The notes under the pieces: generated by a model
What the model saw: the letters and a program-made list of their open reading frames with translations, nothing else
Told to the model about the DNA's origin: nothing
Database searches by the model: none
Part shown: one piece after another, positions 36,683 to 49,216 of the stretch
Layout of the letters: every line of letters begins with the position of its first letter
How positions within the stretch are numbered: position 1 is the first letter of the stretch
NCBI GenBank assembly: GCA_030062745.1
Contig: CP099845.1
Location: 17,834,903-17,898,902, forward strand
DNA from: Capitulum mitella
Taxonomy: Eukaryota > Arthropoda > Thecostraca > Pollicipedomorpha > Pollicipedidae
Length of the DNA stretch: 64,000 nt
Direction of reading: 5' to 3'
Program-made: the position numbers and the translations under genes

Positions 36683-37922
36683 TTAACCCGTCCCGACTGG
36701 GGGGGCAGTTGACTGCCCCCCTGAGGTTTTTCGGGATTGCAAGAGAACCAACAAACACAGAGTCGTGAAACTTTGCGTACCTTTTGCTTCATCAATTTTA
36801 CATCTCGTGTCACAATTTTGACCTCAGGTCACGTCAGGTGCCTGACCTAGGTCAGGTCAAACAGACCTATCTCAAAAAAAGTTTAGCGCCCTCTAACTTT
36901 TTCGCAAAACAACATATCTCAATGATACTTTCAGGGATTAGCGATCGTGATAGATGCAACAAATCTGCCATCTCAGATTTTTTGGAATTTTCCGGGTCAT
37001 TGACCTAAGGTCAAGCCCATTTTTAAGACATGTCGCCGTTTTTTTCGGAAATTGGCGGGATATTCCATAACATTTTTAGTGTGATGTGAATTTTAAACTA
37101 GATGAAGCAGACATCTAGTTACCGTCATTGGGCAAAGTATCAGTGACTTCCAGCCATTGACCTGAGGTTAGGTCATGAATAACTGTAGTGAGCCAAAAAG
37201 TACCACCGTCAAAATCGACGATGAATTACTCAGAATGGGTAGAAAATGGCAGAACTAGCTTGAACAGACCTAATTAATACCAGGAACCTCAAAAAGTCTG
37301 AAAAAGTAGAATATTTTGCAAATAAACAGGCTCTCGCGAATAAAGCTCTTCCAACTTTGTAGATTGGTAACTAATGAATTTTTCCAAAATTTAAGAATGA
37401 GAAACCATCACAAGAACCACAAAGATCAATAAAATTGACATAGGTCGTCTTTTTTCGCGAAAATAAAGGAACGCCAAAATTAGTTCCCGTCAATTTGGTA
37501 TCGCATACGGCAGCGGCGCACACTGACAGCTGGCGGGAGAATTATGGTGTCTTTAACTCAACGTTTCGGCGCATATATTGAACAAATCTGGGGAAATTAG
37601 ACGTGTATCGGCATCCGGGGACCTTTACTTGTGCCCTGGTGCATTTACCTATGCGCTATTAGTCACAGCCCTTGAGATTCAGGCCATTTCTCGGTCTCAT
37701 GCAGTCGGCTATGAGAAAACATGTGGAGGGCGTAATTGGCTTACATATTATCTAAAACTACAAATGAGACCAGTTTCGAGCTCTACTCGTCACAGACTTT
37801 CCAACGGTATGCATATTTTTTATCGTGCGACCAACCGTTCGTGAGTTAGAGGGGGGCATTCAACTGCCCCCCCCCCCCAGTCGCCCATGTTCGAGACGGA
37901 CCGACGGTCGTGCGCGGGTTAA
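36683..37922 (+). mobile_element. Family 2 piggyBac-like non-autonomous element
   Basis: This 1,240 bp element is bounded by TTAA (36683-36686 and 37919-37922). The left end is TTAACCCGTCCCGACTGGGG, leading directly into a GGGGGGGCAGTTGACTGCCC hairpin. The right end, read inward on the other strand, is TTAACCCGCGCACGACCG, then a spacer, then GACTGGGG and the same hairpin. It shares design but not sequence with family 1. It contains the palindrome CCTGACCTAGGTCAGG at 36841-36856. No transposase frame. It lies in intron 1 of the + strand gene. Confidence 0.85.
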
Positions 37923-38119
37923 GAGTATGCACTGTACTGCAAATTTGGCACTTTGACCTAATGTACGATGCCATTAACGATCCTGACATTAATTCAAATG
38001 GACTGAGCGATCACAGCAAGAGAATGTGGTCATGCGCCCGACGAAAGCCAAGGTTCTCTTCAACTGACTGATTACTTGAACACTATTTACACATACATCT
38101 TAAACTACGAACCGTTGAT

Positions 38120-38225
38120 CAACAATGCCAGCATTGGCAATACTGGCACGTTATTGGTACGAAACGTCTCACAATACTGATACCCATTACTGGTAATATT
38201 GGTACGATATCGGTACGAAACGCTC
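38120..38225. repeat. Short imperfect repeats in intron 1
   Basis: Variants of 'ATATTGGTACGA' and 'GGTACGAAACG' recur four or five times (for example TATTGGTACGAAACGTC and ATATCGGTACGAAACGCTC). This is a small decayed tandem array with no coding role. Confidence 0.5.
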
Positions 38226-38903
38226 AAACTAGTCTGTGTTTAGGCTTTATTCAAAACCGTAACATTATTTGTCAGCTCGGACATGCATGGCATGAACCCT
38301 ACGTCGTAAGCAAGCTGCTGATGGTCCCTTGATATCCGACTTCCCCTTGTCCCCTGGATTCTCATTGCACTGTGCATTTCCTTACGGATAAGGTTTGTAC
38401 AATAGCCAACACAGGCTACATGCTATTGATGTGTAATGCTAAGAGCATCAGATGTGGGGGATTCTAAGTCAGGAATCTTGACTTACTTGTTCTCATTGTC
38501 TTACCACTGAAATCGTGCAGTGTAGCGTCAATCACAAGCTTACAAATCTGGAAATGAAGCCACACTTGACGGCAAAAGAGCAAAGTTGCCCAAATTGTAT
38601 GAGGATTGTATTCACCCCAAGCGTTCCTCCTATACCAGAAGGTATGAAAACAAATCTTCGCATCTTAGTCAGATCATGACAGTTTTTCAGCCTTAGGTAA
38701 CACCATAGCGCACCGGACAAAGCCATGCGCTTAGCCCGAAGCTCGTCTTTGAAAGCACTTCTTAGCCCCGTCTTTGATGTAATTCTTACGTATTCATCAG
38801 TGACTTGCTGGGCGTACTTTAGGCAACTTACAACCAGGGTACGCACCGGCTGCGGGACGACACGAGGGTGCACGAATGGATGCTAAGTGGCCGATGATTA
38901 CAG

Positions 38904-39030
38904 GATGTCGCCGAGCCAGTGGAACTGCAGTCAACACCTGCAGCGCGACAGAGACGGGCCATCGCCCAGTCGCAGTCGATCGCCCAGCAGACGTTGGTCC
39001 AAGGGCCGCCAGCTTCGACGTCCGGGACAG
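38904..39030 (+). CDS. Exon 2 of the predicted secreted protein gene (furin-like site)
   Basis: 127 bp follow TTACAG and end at GGGACAG/GTCGGT. The frame is closed by a stop at 38895-38897, so the exon cannot extend far upstream. Entry phase 0 fits exon 1 and exit phase 1 fits exon 3; the split codon becomes Asp. The 42 residues are rich in Gln, Ala and Ser, and contain AARQRRAIAQ. RQRR matches the furin consensus RX(K/R)R and may release a propeptide. Weak points are a poor pyrimidine tract before the acceptor and a sub-optimal donor after position +2. A second phase-compatible acceptor (CTGCAG) would start the exon at 38931. Confidence 0.5.
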
Positions 39031-40213
39031 GTCGGTGCATCGATCACGGGGTCGAGTGCATGGGGGCCGACAGAAATGTCCCTCTGTCTTTCAGTCACTC
39101 CCTCTCCAGGAGTGACTCAAGCGTCATCAATGTCGGACTTGACTCGGACGAAACGTGGCAAGCTGGCGCGCGACAGAATTCATTGCTGGAGAGCAGCGTT
39201 TCTAATGCGGTTTCCTGGCAACGCGCGCAGCGCTGTTTTCGTAGACTGCCCTACCTTGGCGTCAGAGGGTACGCGGTTCGGTGATGGGGTTCAAAAACAA
39301 TCGTTTCAGTTGCATTGTGGCGTATCGCATGAGGCATCGGTCTCGCTGGAAACGTAGTCATGCCAGCTGGCGGAAGCAGCATGACTTGGCAGACTGCGGC
39401 CTTTGACGTTTCATCAGATTTCCGGGTTCGATTGTCCCCTGCCTCTGGTGAAAGTCAGATCGTTCGACAAATGGTGTACTTAAGTCCTTATTTTCCTCCT
39501 GTCAGTCTACCCGTGAGCTCAGGCAAGACGATAAGCTCTTAAAAAGAGACCCTCCTCCTCTCAACACCGGGTTTCTCCCAGGATTTGGGCCTCTTTAGTC
39601 TAAGCTTTACGATATTTGTAATACGAAACTTGGCGCTCACCTGGCCGAAATGGCGTTAGAACTGGCAATAACCCTGCGGAAAACTTTATGTTTCACATAA
39701 CAAAGCAAATTTGTGAATTTCCCTCCTCCTCAGAAACAGCTAGATTTCAATAATCCCATTCATCAAAGCAAACTTTGTCACAATATACCCGAAGTTAAAC
39801 TTCACCAGCAAAATGACGCCATAAAATTTTATTATACTTTGCACTGGATTTCAAACCGCCGTCGAAGTCGCACTGATAATCGTCTCGCACCTCTTAGTTT
39901 TGTTTAAATGACAATGCTTATAGGCAGTACACCACGAATCAAATGACTGTGGGGTACTGGTACTCTGCACGTACCCAGGGTGGCGCCGTCCATAGCTGTA
40001 AAATCCACGTCGTTTCCCGGTACTCATTGACATCCATGACGTGTCCATTCATCCGCACCCACGCGCTGGCGCATCCTATTCACCGCACGCGTAGGCCGTG
40101 CCGCGCGGGCAGCGGTCCCACCGAGATGACGTGGTCGCAGTCTGACGGCAGTCAATGTCCGCCGCAGCGCCGACTAAACCCGCCACGGCTGACGTGTCCA
40201 CCCCTGACTTCAG
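39031..40213. other. Proposed intron 2, no feature seen
   Basis: The 1,183 bp between exons 2 and 3 show no element ends or further coding signature. It ends in a good acceptor context (CCACCCCTGACTTCAG). Confidence 0.4.
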
Positions 40214-40890
40214 ACTCGGAGCGGTGCCCTGTGCGGATGGAGGTCGGCCAGCTGGAGCACGGCGCGCGCCCGGTGACCGTGTCCGTGCCGGCGGCCTGCG
40301 ACTGCGACCAGCTGGAGCTGGCCATACTGGTGCGGCGCGGGCTGCCGTGCGCGGCCGACCAGCGCCGCTGCGCCTGGCTCACGGCGCACGGGGCGACGCC
40401 GCTGGGCGGCCGGGTGCGCTTCAACGTCTCCGTGGCCGGCGAGTACCGGCCGGTGGCGCGCTGCGCCGGCGGCGTGCCCGTGTACGGCTCCCAGCAGCGG
40501 CTGCCCGGGCTCGACCTGGCCTCCTGGAACGTGAGGTTGTGGGGCCAGCGGCACGACGACATGGCCGTGGTGCGCGTGCTCGAGCAGACGGACGACAGCG
40601 GCGACGGCGCGTTCTTCCCACAGCTGGTTGTGAGCCTGTACTGGCGGCCGGCCAGCGGCCGGCAGCGGCTGCGGACGCGGCGGACGGCGACGTTCTCGGC
40701 GCAGACGGGCTGCGAGGCGGAGTTCTACCGCCTGGCGGCCGACCCCGGCGGCCGGTTCGTGGTGGACGCGCGGCCGGCCGGCAGCTGGGTGTGCCGCGGC
40801 GCGAACGACGGCTGCCAGCGCCGCGGCGCCGCCCTCAACTACCTGGACGCCATCAGCCAGCACGCCTTGGACGGCGCCATCGCCTCCTGA
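40214..40890 (+). CDS. Terminal exon of the predicted secreted protein, cysteine-containing domain
   Basis: 677 bp begin after CCCCTGACTTCAG in phase 1 and run to TGA at 40888-40890. Nearly every codon ends in G or C, which marks both strand and frame. The 224 residues carry nine cysteines (SERCPV, AACDCDQ, GLPCAAD, QRRCAW, VARCAG, QTGCEA, SWVCRG, NDGCQR), one N-glycosylation sequon (NVS) and alternating hydrophobic stretches such as FFPQLVVSLYW, suggesting a beta-rich extracellular domain. There is no transmembrane segment. With exons 1 and 2 the protein is 318 aa: signal peptide, short linker with RQRR, then this domain. I recognise no family. The frame is also open upstream to 39943, so a longer single-exon reading is possible but loses the coding bias. 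Confidence 0.75.
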
Positions 40891-41093
40891 GCGGCGTGGC
40901 GTTGTCGGGCGCGTGTGGGCCCGCACGCTCCTGCGCCCGGGGCGCTCGCTGACAAAACGTTCTGCTGTCGCCTTGGGCTGGCTCAGACGCCTTGCAGTTG
41001 CGGCCGTGGGGGGACCGCGTGCTGAGATGTTATGTCTTCTGCAGGTCGTTTAAATACTCGCACGGATGATTGGTGTAGCTGAACAGACGCTCA

Positions 41094-41099
41094 AATAAA
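41094..41099 (+). terminator. Poly(A) signal of the + strand gene
   Basis: AATAAA lies 204 bp after the stop codon of the terminal exon, in a stretch that has dropped back to AT-richer composition. It is a sensible 3' end for the transcript. Confidence 0.6.
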
Positions 41100-42702
41100 A
41101 GAGGGACATGTCCGTCACTGCTCAATGCTTTACTCAATATGATATTTGGATCTCGCTTCACAATCGACATGCATGTCTCGCTTGTATATTACATAATCGA
41201 CATTAAAGTGTGTAACTGCAATCGAAAGCAATCTTTGCCGGGGAAAACCGAATGTTTAAGAGAATGGCGCCAAAGAAGTGCGCTTTCCATTCCTCGCTCG
41301 GTAGGTATCGCACTGCATTGGCATGATATGCTATGACAATGCTATGACAGCATCGCACTGGCATGGCAATGCTGTCATACACAACGGTGCGTTTTTTTCA
41401 AAGGGTGTTTTGACATGGGGTCCTTCAGAAGAAAGGCCCATTGCCTGGGTGCAAAGGACATTTTCAAAGAGTAAAAAGGCAAAATGGGTCCAGTAAATAC
41501 GAAACATCACCAAAGTATGCTGGTTATGTAGCAAGAGCTGTACCTCGTATGTCCGATAATACATGACATAAAAGAGTTCAGGAAAAAAACGAAATGTCTC
41601 CCGCAGAGGGATAGCGAAATGCTCAGTGGCCAGGCCTCAGGTGGCCTTCCGGCCATGCTCAGTGGTGCCGTTTCTCCCGGTCTTCCGTAGGATATCGTAT
41701 ATGGTTGATCTAGCTATCGTCGTAGCAAGTGCCTGACAGCATCGCGTTTCGGCACTTTTGGCTTGATTTCCGTCAATCTGCGCTCCATTTTTCTAACATC
41801 CTCTTTGCTTACTGACATCGACCAAATAAAAAAAGATAGGATTGCAATTTGTATGGCACGTATATTATGTCCTCAGTGCAAAATTTTGCTTTCAGGAAAC
41901 TCACGACTTCCGGGGTACTAGCAACTGGATTTTGTCCGGATAATTCGTGGGCACATGTCAATATACCATATCCATTGCATGCTTCAGTTTCTACAGATAA
42001 GAGGCATTTTTTACAACGATGTTTTAGCTTCAGACCATGTAATACAGTACCAATTTAAACTCAGACTAAGGCATACATCATCGATGTGACACGACTGCTG
42101 ACAAAAGTGCTGAACCGAATCGTACCGAATGCCGTTCAATAATAATAAAAATGCTGCCATGAATTTATGTTCCCGAAAGCCAGATCAGTGTCCGGCACCC
42201 TCAACTGTCCAGGACTTGACGCTCTGCATGGCCCAGAATAACCTGACAGTCCCGAGGTATTCCACTAATCGGAACTGTATCGGCGATGCTGGGAAGCCCG
42301 CACGTAGGACGACTGTGAAGCGGCAGCCCCGGCCTTGGCATATTCGCAGGGATCTGCGAGACGCCATTGGCTGGGCGGCGAGAGACGGGCAGAGTCGGGG
42401 ACAGTCCTTGTTCTGATCCGGGTATCTGCACCGAGCCCTTGTTCGAAGCCTTTGTAATGAGCTTGGTTCATGGCCCCTGACATCGATCCTGCTGACGTGC
42501 AGGGACACTCGAGCTCAATCGAGACCTTACCTTGCCTCCCAGCGTTCAGGGGGACTCGGCCTGTTTCGGGTCAAACGTCGCCGGGCCCTTCGAAGCGTCG
42601 AATGAATCAAGGTGCTTGTCCTACGGCCATTTATAAGTCAGCTGACGTTGTCGCATCATTGTCCCGAACAGTTCGCGATTTGCGGACATGAGGCATAATT
42701 CA

Positions 42703-42753
<51 letters not shown>
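42703..42753. repeat. (TA)n microsatellite
   Basis: Nearly pure TA alternation. A second tract of the same kind lies about 300 bp downstream (43010-43070). Confidence 0.9.
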
Positions 42754-42755
<2 letters not shown>

Positions 42756-43009
42756 AAGCTAATGATCTACAACCATCTTTCGTTTAGGTGTGCAGGGGAT
42801 CGATTGGTATTTTTTTGAGAGGGCCTTGGCCCACCCAATTCTGATTTGCCCCCATACTGGTTTGCCCTTCCCCCCAATATTTTCTGCCGGTCGGAAAGGG
42901 AAATGAGCAATAACAACGAGAAAAACGGCCGCAACAGATAAGATATAGCAGAAAGCAAAGAATAAAGTCTAAAGCGATTTATCTATTTATCTTTCCATCT
43001 TATATATTA

Positions 43010-43055
<46 letters not shown>

Positions 43056-43070
43056 TATATATATATATGT
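43010..43070. repeat. (TA)n microsatellite
   Basis: Nearly pure TA alternation interrupted by a single GC near 43052. Confidence 0.9.
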
Positions 43071-45094
43071 GGATAAATGCAATTTTTATCCGATAAAGAG
43101 TAACAAAAAAAGGCTTATGGATTTTCTTTGGTCAGTTTTTTCGGCCCAAATCCGTTGAGAAATTCACATTTGGGGAAGGTTAGGTTATCAGGCCTTCGGC
43201 TCCACCCCCCAATCGTTCACAGCAATCGACAACCCTGCACGTGCGTACGTTGGGGTATTATTTTCCTGCTTTGTGCATGTTTTCAAGTTAGTCTTTAACC
43301 CAGAACCTCCTTGTGTGGGCCGGCTATGTTCCTTTCATAAGTGTGCAGTCAAAACCATGGGGGTGAATATTAAATTGAAGTGTTTAAAGGGCTGCAGCTC
43401 TCTAATGGCCAAATGGTTCCGTCGCCCTGCTTACGGACAGCAAAGACGATCACCATTCGCTCGCTTTAAGAAATCGTGATGCCAGATACCTTCCATCATG
43501 CTTCCGAACCCTAATCGTCATAAAATTCCTAAACCACCACAATACAGTAGGTGATTGTATGCGTAACCTAGGTTTCAGTCTTCTGGAATCCTTGTTGCAA
43601 AGTCTTCATTAGCAAGATTATATTTCTAACCGTCATCGGACGATGGCGTGTGGTTGCCAGCCACTGACAACAACGGTTGATTAGTTTTTAAAACGAAGTC
43701 GTCGTATAAGGATGATTTACAAACCTTCACAAGTAAAACTCCTACGATGACAGCGAAGACTGCAAACGACGTGAAAGTCTCCTTCAGTGTGACCTGAAAG
43801 GTCACGCCGCGCTCTGAAGAATCCAGGTCGAGCAGCATCAGATTCGGAAAGAAAAGGCTGTACGCTTGTTTTTGCTTCGTCTCTCTATCGCAGTCAGATG
43901 CAAAATGTAGGAAAGGTGGCACCCCCTCTTTTGAAATGGATTACAGTTGGATTTCCGCGCAGGATCAAACCCAGATTACATCAAATGTTTCTATGACCAT
44001 TTAAAGGCAAGTCAGGATTGCATGGGGGCATCCTGATCAGAGGGTGAAATCATCGTTTCCTTGCCGTTTATCACATATGTGCGACGTTTCCCTTCAAACC
44101 TGCTGAACACTTGCCTTGAATGAAAGTTTCCATGGCTACCGCATAGCCTGATGGACGCAAATTATGCGGTTCCAGTGCACGACCTGTAATCTCGGGGGAG
44201 GCGGAAGGGAATGTTCCGTAACCCCCAATATTCAGCGATTACAACATTAGGCATATGCCAATGACTGGAAAGAAACGGTATGAAATCCCATGTGGACCCT
44301 CCCCAATATAATTTCCGGAAAACTCCAGCTATTTCAACAACGAAATTTGTGTAGTCCGATTGCGTCTGCGCGATTGGCAAGCATTGGTTATAATTTGCCA
44401 TTTTGGGCGAAGAGCGGATGGACGAATCTTAAAGGTCTTCATACACCAAGTTCCCATTGCCTGGGAAGAATGGGTGGAGCGAATCTGAGTGAATAATCCA
44501 TTCCAAACGAAACTGACGTCCTTGTACTGCACGAAATGACGTTATGCGGTTTAAAAACACACAACGCCGCAGTTTGCTGCAAAATCTACACAAGAACTAC
44601 ACGACAATCGTCCAAGAAATTGGGATGGCCTCTGCAAAAGACCTCAGGTATCAGAATGGCCAACGTCAATTTAGAGGAGGATGCAGTGGCTAACTTGAGG
44701 AAATGCCTGGTTGGCAGCTCACCAATAGCAACCAACTTTTTATCCCGGTTTCCTCTGGCATTTTTTCCATTTCTTAACCCGGATGTCCCAAACTGGATTC
44801 ATTTCAAGGAACAAAAATAATCCCATCGTAGGAATTCCACTAATGCCCCGTCTAATCAGCCTATGTCAGCGCAGGGCGATACCAGCATTAGAGCTTTTTG
44901 TGGTCTTGGGGCTTTTTTTATGACTAGCAGCAGGGCTATATCCTTTTTGATACAAGAATGGAAACAACACAACATGATCTCTTTATATATTTATTTGCAT
45001 CAAATCGGACAAATTACAAATTCCACCCCGGATGTGACGTGGCCCCCAGCAGCGCATGATTCAATCTTGCGATCCCGTTTCATTTCACCGGCTC

Positions 45095-46298
45095 TTAACA
45101 GTACTCCCGGAGGGCTAGGCGGTATGACCGATTCCCGGTGGGGGGGGGGGCGGATTCGGCCCCCCTGAAGGTCTTGAGAACTACACATCCGGTTTCATCG
45201 CAACAAAAGGCAATCGATTTGCTATGATGTAGGCTACATTTTTTTGAAAAAGAAGTTTTCAACATTTTGAAAGGAGGTGGATACAGGGGAACAAAAAGTC
45301 AGAATGGGGGATATTTTTGGACTTGTTTATAACTCTGTTGTTTATGGACCGATTTTGATGAAAATGGCACGAATCAACATATTATGGATGGGAATTTTAC
45401 CATTCGTCGATACATTTCAAGTCCTGAGGAAATCCATGGGCGAGGGTTTCGAATGACGGGAGGATTAGTTTTTCAAAAAATGAATTAGCAAAAAAGTTAA
45501 GAACAATTTTCTGGGCTTTTACTAGTCATGGTATGCTAGAGAAGAATAAATCGTCCTACATTGTTTGTATAATGTTAGTATCGGCGGTGCCAGCGTCATG
45601 AAAAAGGGGAACTGTCAGGACCACATGTTCAACTCACGACCTTTGACCTTAAATGACCTGCAGCGACCTTGGAGGTCACATGAAATGATCTGTAGTGCGT
45701 TTCGTATTGTTTAAAAACACTTCCAATCATTTCTATTCATTTTATGTCTAAAATTCCGTTTCACCGCTGTTGTGCTCAGGGTACCCGCAATGACATTTCA
45801 AGTTACAGCTCCTTGACCCGACCTGATATCAGCCTGAACTTGGTACACAAGTAGAAAACACTCTTCTACATCATGTATATTTTGAGTTTGTCATTTGGCA
45901 AAATAGTGCCGAAATTATCCCCAAAACAAATTTCGGCTTTTGACCTCGACATGACACTACGAATTAATTTAAGATTAACAAAATTACATTTGTATGTTTG
46001 CACAACTATTTACCTATACACCCACGTAAAGTTTCAAGTCTATCGCAAAAACGCTATTTTTGGCAGGTATTTTCTTTTACCCCCAACAGGACCAAAAATG
46101 GCCTGAGAGGCCTATCAAAAACGTTATCTGGCTCCACTCCCTGAGCAAAATAGATTTAGGATTTTTTTGTCAAAGTACGTAGAAAGAATAGGTACGAAAA
46201 GTGACAAGGTTTCGTGAAGCTGAGTCAGAAATCCTGGAAATGACAAGCAAAAAACCTGATGGGGCGGATTCAGCCCCAACTGCCGGGAATAGGGTTAA
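45095..46298 (-). mobile_element. Family 1 piggyBac-like element, copy 6
   Basis: This 1,204 bp copy is in reverse orientation with TTAA at 45095-45098 and 46295-46298. The spacer-type end is mutated (TTAACAGTACTCCCGGAGGG). The simple end is intact (CCGGGAATAGGGTTAA). The half-site pair is one base off perfect (CGACCT-T-TGACCT, 45637-45649). Confidence 0.9.
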
Positions 46299-48145
46299 GC
46301 ATGAGGGATGCTTCACACATTCTGAAAGATAACACGACATAAGCCACTGATAGCAGCGAGCATGAGTGAACATACGCATATTGACGGAACGTATTTAGAC
46401 GAGAGGCAACTAAATTTAAGTCGACACTGACTGGGTTATTACGTTTCCTAGGTACTGGAGGAAAGGGATTTTTGTCTCCTTCCCTGACTCTAAAATGGAA
46501 GGTCCGATTTTTATTATTTAAACGGTATTGGACAGCCCGTCTCTCGAGTCCCAGGCGGCAGCTGTCCTACATTTATTGAACTGAGATAGCCGTTGGTGTC
46601 ACAGGTCAGGTCATCAGGTCAGGTCATCCTTATATCTGATGATTATTTGTTGGCCCTTCAGAAGCAGTTTTGGATGATATATATTTGTTTTTTGATATAC
46701 ATTTGTTTTGATCAGAATGATAGGAGTTGGCTGTATGTGGCATAAAATGAACTAGTTTCAAAAGAAAGCAATGAACTAGTTTTAAAAGAAAGCATTTTGT
46801 TTGTAAAACGTGACCTGAAATCAGCCGAGTTCATGACGTCAAATGAGGCCATTCCCTTATCTTTGAGCTTTTGCATGTTACTGATGCAGAATATCACAAC
46901 AAGCTCAAAATAGCATTTGTCTCTCGGTATCCGGAATACCTCGGTTGCTGGAGCCGCAGATGGTCAGAGTCTATTTGTCTCAGAAAATAGGCTAAATTGA
47001 CACTGTAAGGTTAGCAGCTGACTGACAATGACCTGACTTGTGCTGACTTGTGACTTTCGGAGCCTGGTGATTGGCCTTTGCGTCATCCTTAATGAGCTCC
47101 TTGCAAATCACGCCAAGAGAAAAATGGACACCAGAGGCTGAAGAGCGTTTGTCCCGTGCAGCATAGCGCATGTCACCAGATGGATCCTGGGCCTGCTTTA
47201 ACTTGTTAACCGGGGGAGGGGGAATCCCCCGCAGATGACCGTAAATCCCCCCCCGTAAAGGCGAAAGCGCCCCGCAGTGAGATCGGCAAAATAGAATTTA
47301 GCTTTAGGAAATGAGGGGGATACTTCTCACAAATGCGAAGAAATGAAATAATTTCGCAATTACATTTTTTCTGGTAATCCTTACTGCATTTTAGTTCTAG
47401 CAATTATGTTGCTTACCAACGCATGTTCAGAAGTTAAGCATATATGTTCTGACCAGTTAGGGCAGGCATGGTATGAAGCAGACGTGCTGAGCAAGCTGCT
47501 GATGATTCAGTGGCGTATGACTGACCACTCAGCTTTACTTAACACTCATCGCGACTTTGTCCAAAGCCAGTGGGTCTCTGCCAGCGATGTTGCCTAGTGA
47601 AAGACTGTTGCACGACATGGGCTGACCGCTGAAACATAGCCTTGTTACATGAAGACAAAATGTACTGCATTAGGCTTGCAGAAGGCTGCAGTTATTTAGA
47701 TCTATACAATTTGCAGTTTACCCTAAGCTTCAGGAACTTTCAGACATATTTGGATTAACGTCCTACGAAATGATTCAGCTTCACAAATAAGGGCATTTTT
47801 CTGATTGTGAAATAAAGTGCTGGCTTAAGTAACCGAAGCACAGAGAAGGCTGGGGACTTTTCCCTGCTCCCCATGACTGATGAAAGAAAAATGAAAAATC
47901 AAGACTTCTCTGTGGGCATGACTGGAAACTTCCGGAAATTACATATTGTGAGGGAAAGGCAAACAGGATTTCAGACCCTGTGTTTATAACCATAGCCATA
48001 AACCTATTGTTAAAATCTCTGTAAAGTATGGGGAAGGGTTGAGACTCTTCTGTGAACTACATTTAAGCAAGCAAGCATTGAGAACTCTGATTTTCATCGA
48101 CTGTATGACTGCGTTTGCTTGTTTCTCCCGCTCCTTCCTTTTGAA
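46299..48145. other. Region without a supported gene
   Basis: AGGTCA motifs occur at about 46600-46625 (GGTCAGGTCATCAGGTCAGG). TTAACCGGGGGAGGGGGAAT at about 47206 with a following CCCCC run resembles a piggyBac-type end, but no partner end was found. Confidence 0.35.
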
Positions 48146-48149
48146 TAGG

Positions 48150-49200
48150 GTACAGCTAAAGTCATTTACAACGAATCCGCTTACGAAATTCGGCCGTAGC
48201 CAGGAAGCTTGTCTAGTGATCTCAGAATTCGATGGGAAAAGTCGGATATAACGAAATTGGCTATAACGAAGCTTTGTTTTCTACAGGACTAAGCTCCATG
48301 AGATTTAGCGCAATTTTCGGTCAAGTTGAAAACTTACGATCCTCTGGCCAGTATTAAAGAGGACAAAAATTATTCAGGAGTAAGCGAGCAAAACGAAGGA
48401 ACGCCCAGCGAAACAGTGAATGAAAACCAAAGTGCTGAAAGCTTGCTTGCTTCCTTGAACGTAATTCAGGGTAACTCGTCAGTTGTTTCGTTGATCAACC
48501 ACCTTGGAACGCAGGGAAATGTCTCGAACATACTCAGTGTTTCAGCCATGATTGAAACCCGTAATATCATCTACTTTTTAAACGCTCTTGCTTAAGAATA
48601 TGAATCATCTCGAAAGACCACGGAACCCACAAGACGAAAATTCTAGAGAAACTTCCCGTAGGGGAATTGGATAACTATGCACATTTTTCATTTCATTAAA
48701 CGAACTGCATTGTTCTGCAGGTCAAATGTAACTTTTTTCCTTTCATTCGAAATGGAAGGGTGCCTTGGAGACCAGCCAATTTTGTGCGACAGCAGTTATC
48801 AGCCGGCTTGCTGGCAAAGACCCACTGACTGAAGACGAGATAAAGTTGCGGCAAAACTTAAGTGATTTTATGTTAAAACATGTATCAGTCACGAGAAGTC
48901 CACCGATGCCAATTCAGTCATCAGTCGTACATCTTGGGAGTTAGGACAATGGAAAACTTATCCACGACGTGTGTTTCAAAAGCTAAAAAAGCTAGAGGAA
49001 GCAAAACATTTGTGCTATAGCGTGGCCAGGATACTAGCTTCATTGCTCCTTGCTTTTCTGATGTCTTTTAATCTTACATACATTTTGATTTTAGCTATCT
49101 GTTTTGTGACTTTGGCTATAACAAAGTCCGCTTACGGCGAATTTCCATGCATATACCCTCGAACTCGTTATACATGGATTCAGATGTAAATGGTCTGCCT
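48150..49200. repeat. Possible decayed pogo/Tigger-like DNA transposon remnant
   Basis: TATAACGAA occurs twice at 48247-48270, with ACAACGAATCCGCTTACGAA nearby. A related block (TATAACAAAGTCCGCTTACG) occurs at about 49117. Repeated TATAACGAA motifs are typical of the ends of pogo/Tigger-type Tc1/mariner elements. An 89-codon frame between them (48326-48595) has no clear domain. The blocks are in direct rather than inverted order, so this is tentative. Confidence 0.25.
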
Positions 49201-49216
49201 TAACGATACAGTCACT

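Larger units (their letters stand above)
41100..45094. other. Region without a supported gene, with two AT microsatellites
   Basis: Short frames only. (TA)n tracts lie at about 42703-42753 and 43010-43070. No RNA gene or transposon border was identified. Confidence 0.4.

Noticed and set aside
40155-40952. Frames of 265 (+) and 238 (-) codons overlapping the terminal exon
   Set aside because: Arg/Ala/Pro-rich shadows of the GC-rich exon; only the frame ending at 40890 shows third-position bias and a splice acceptor.
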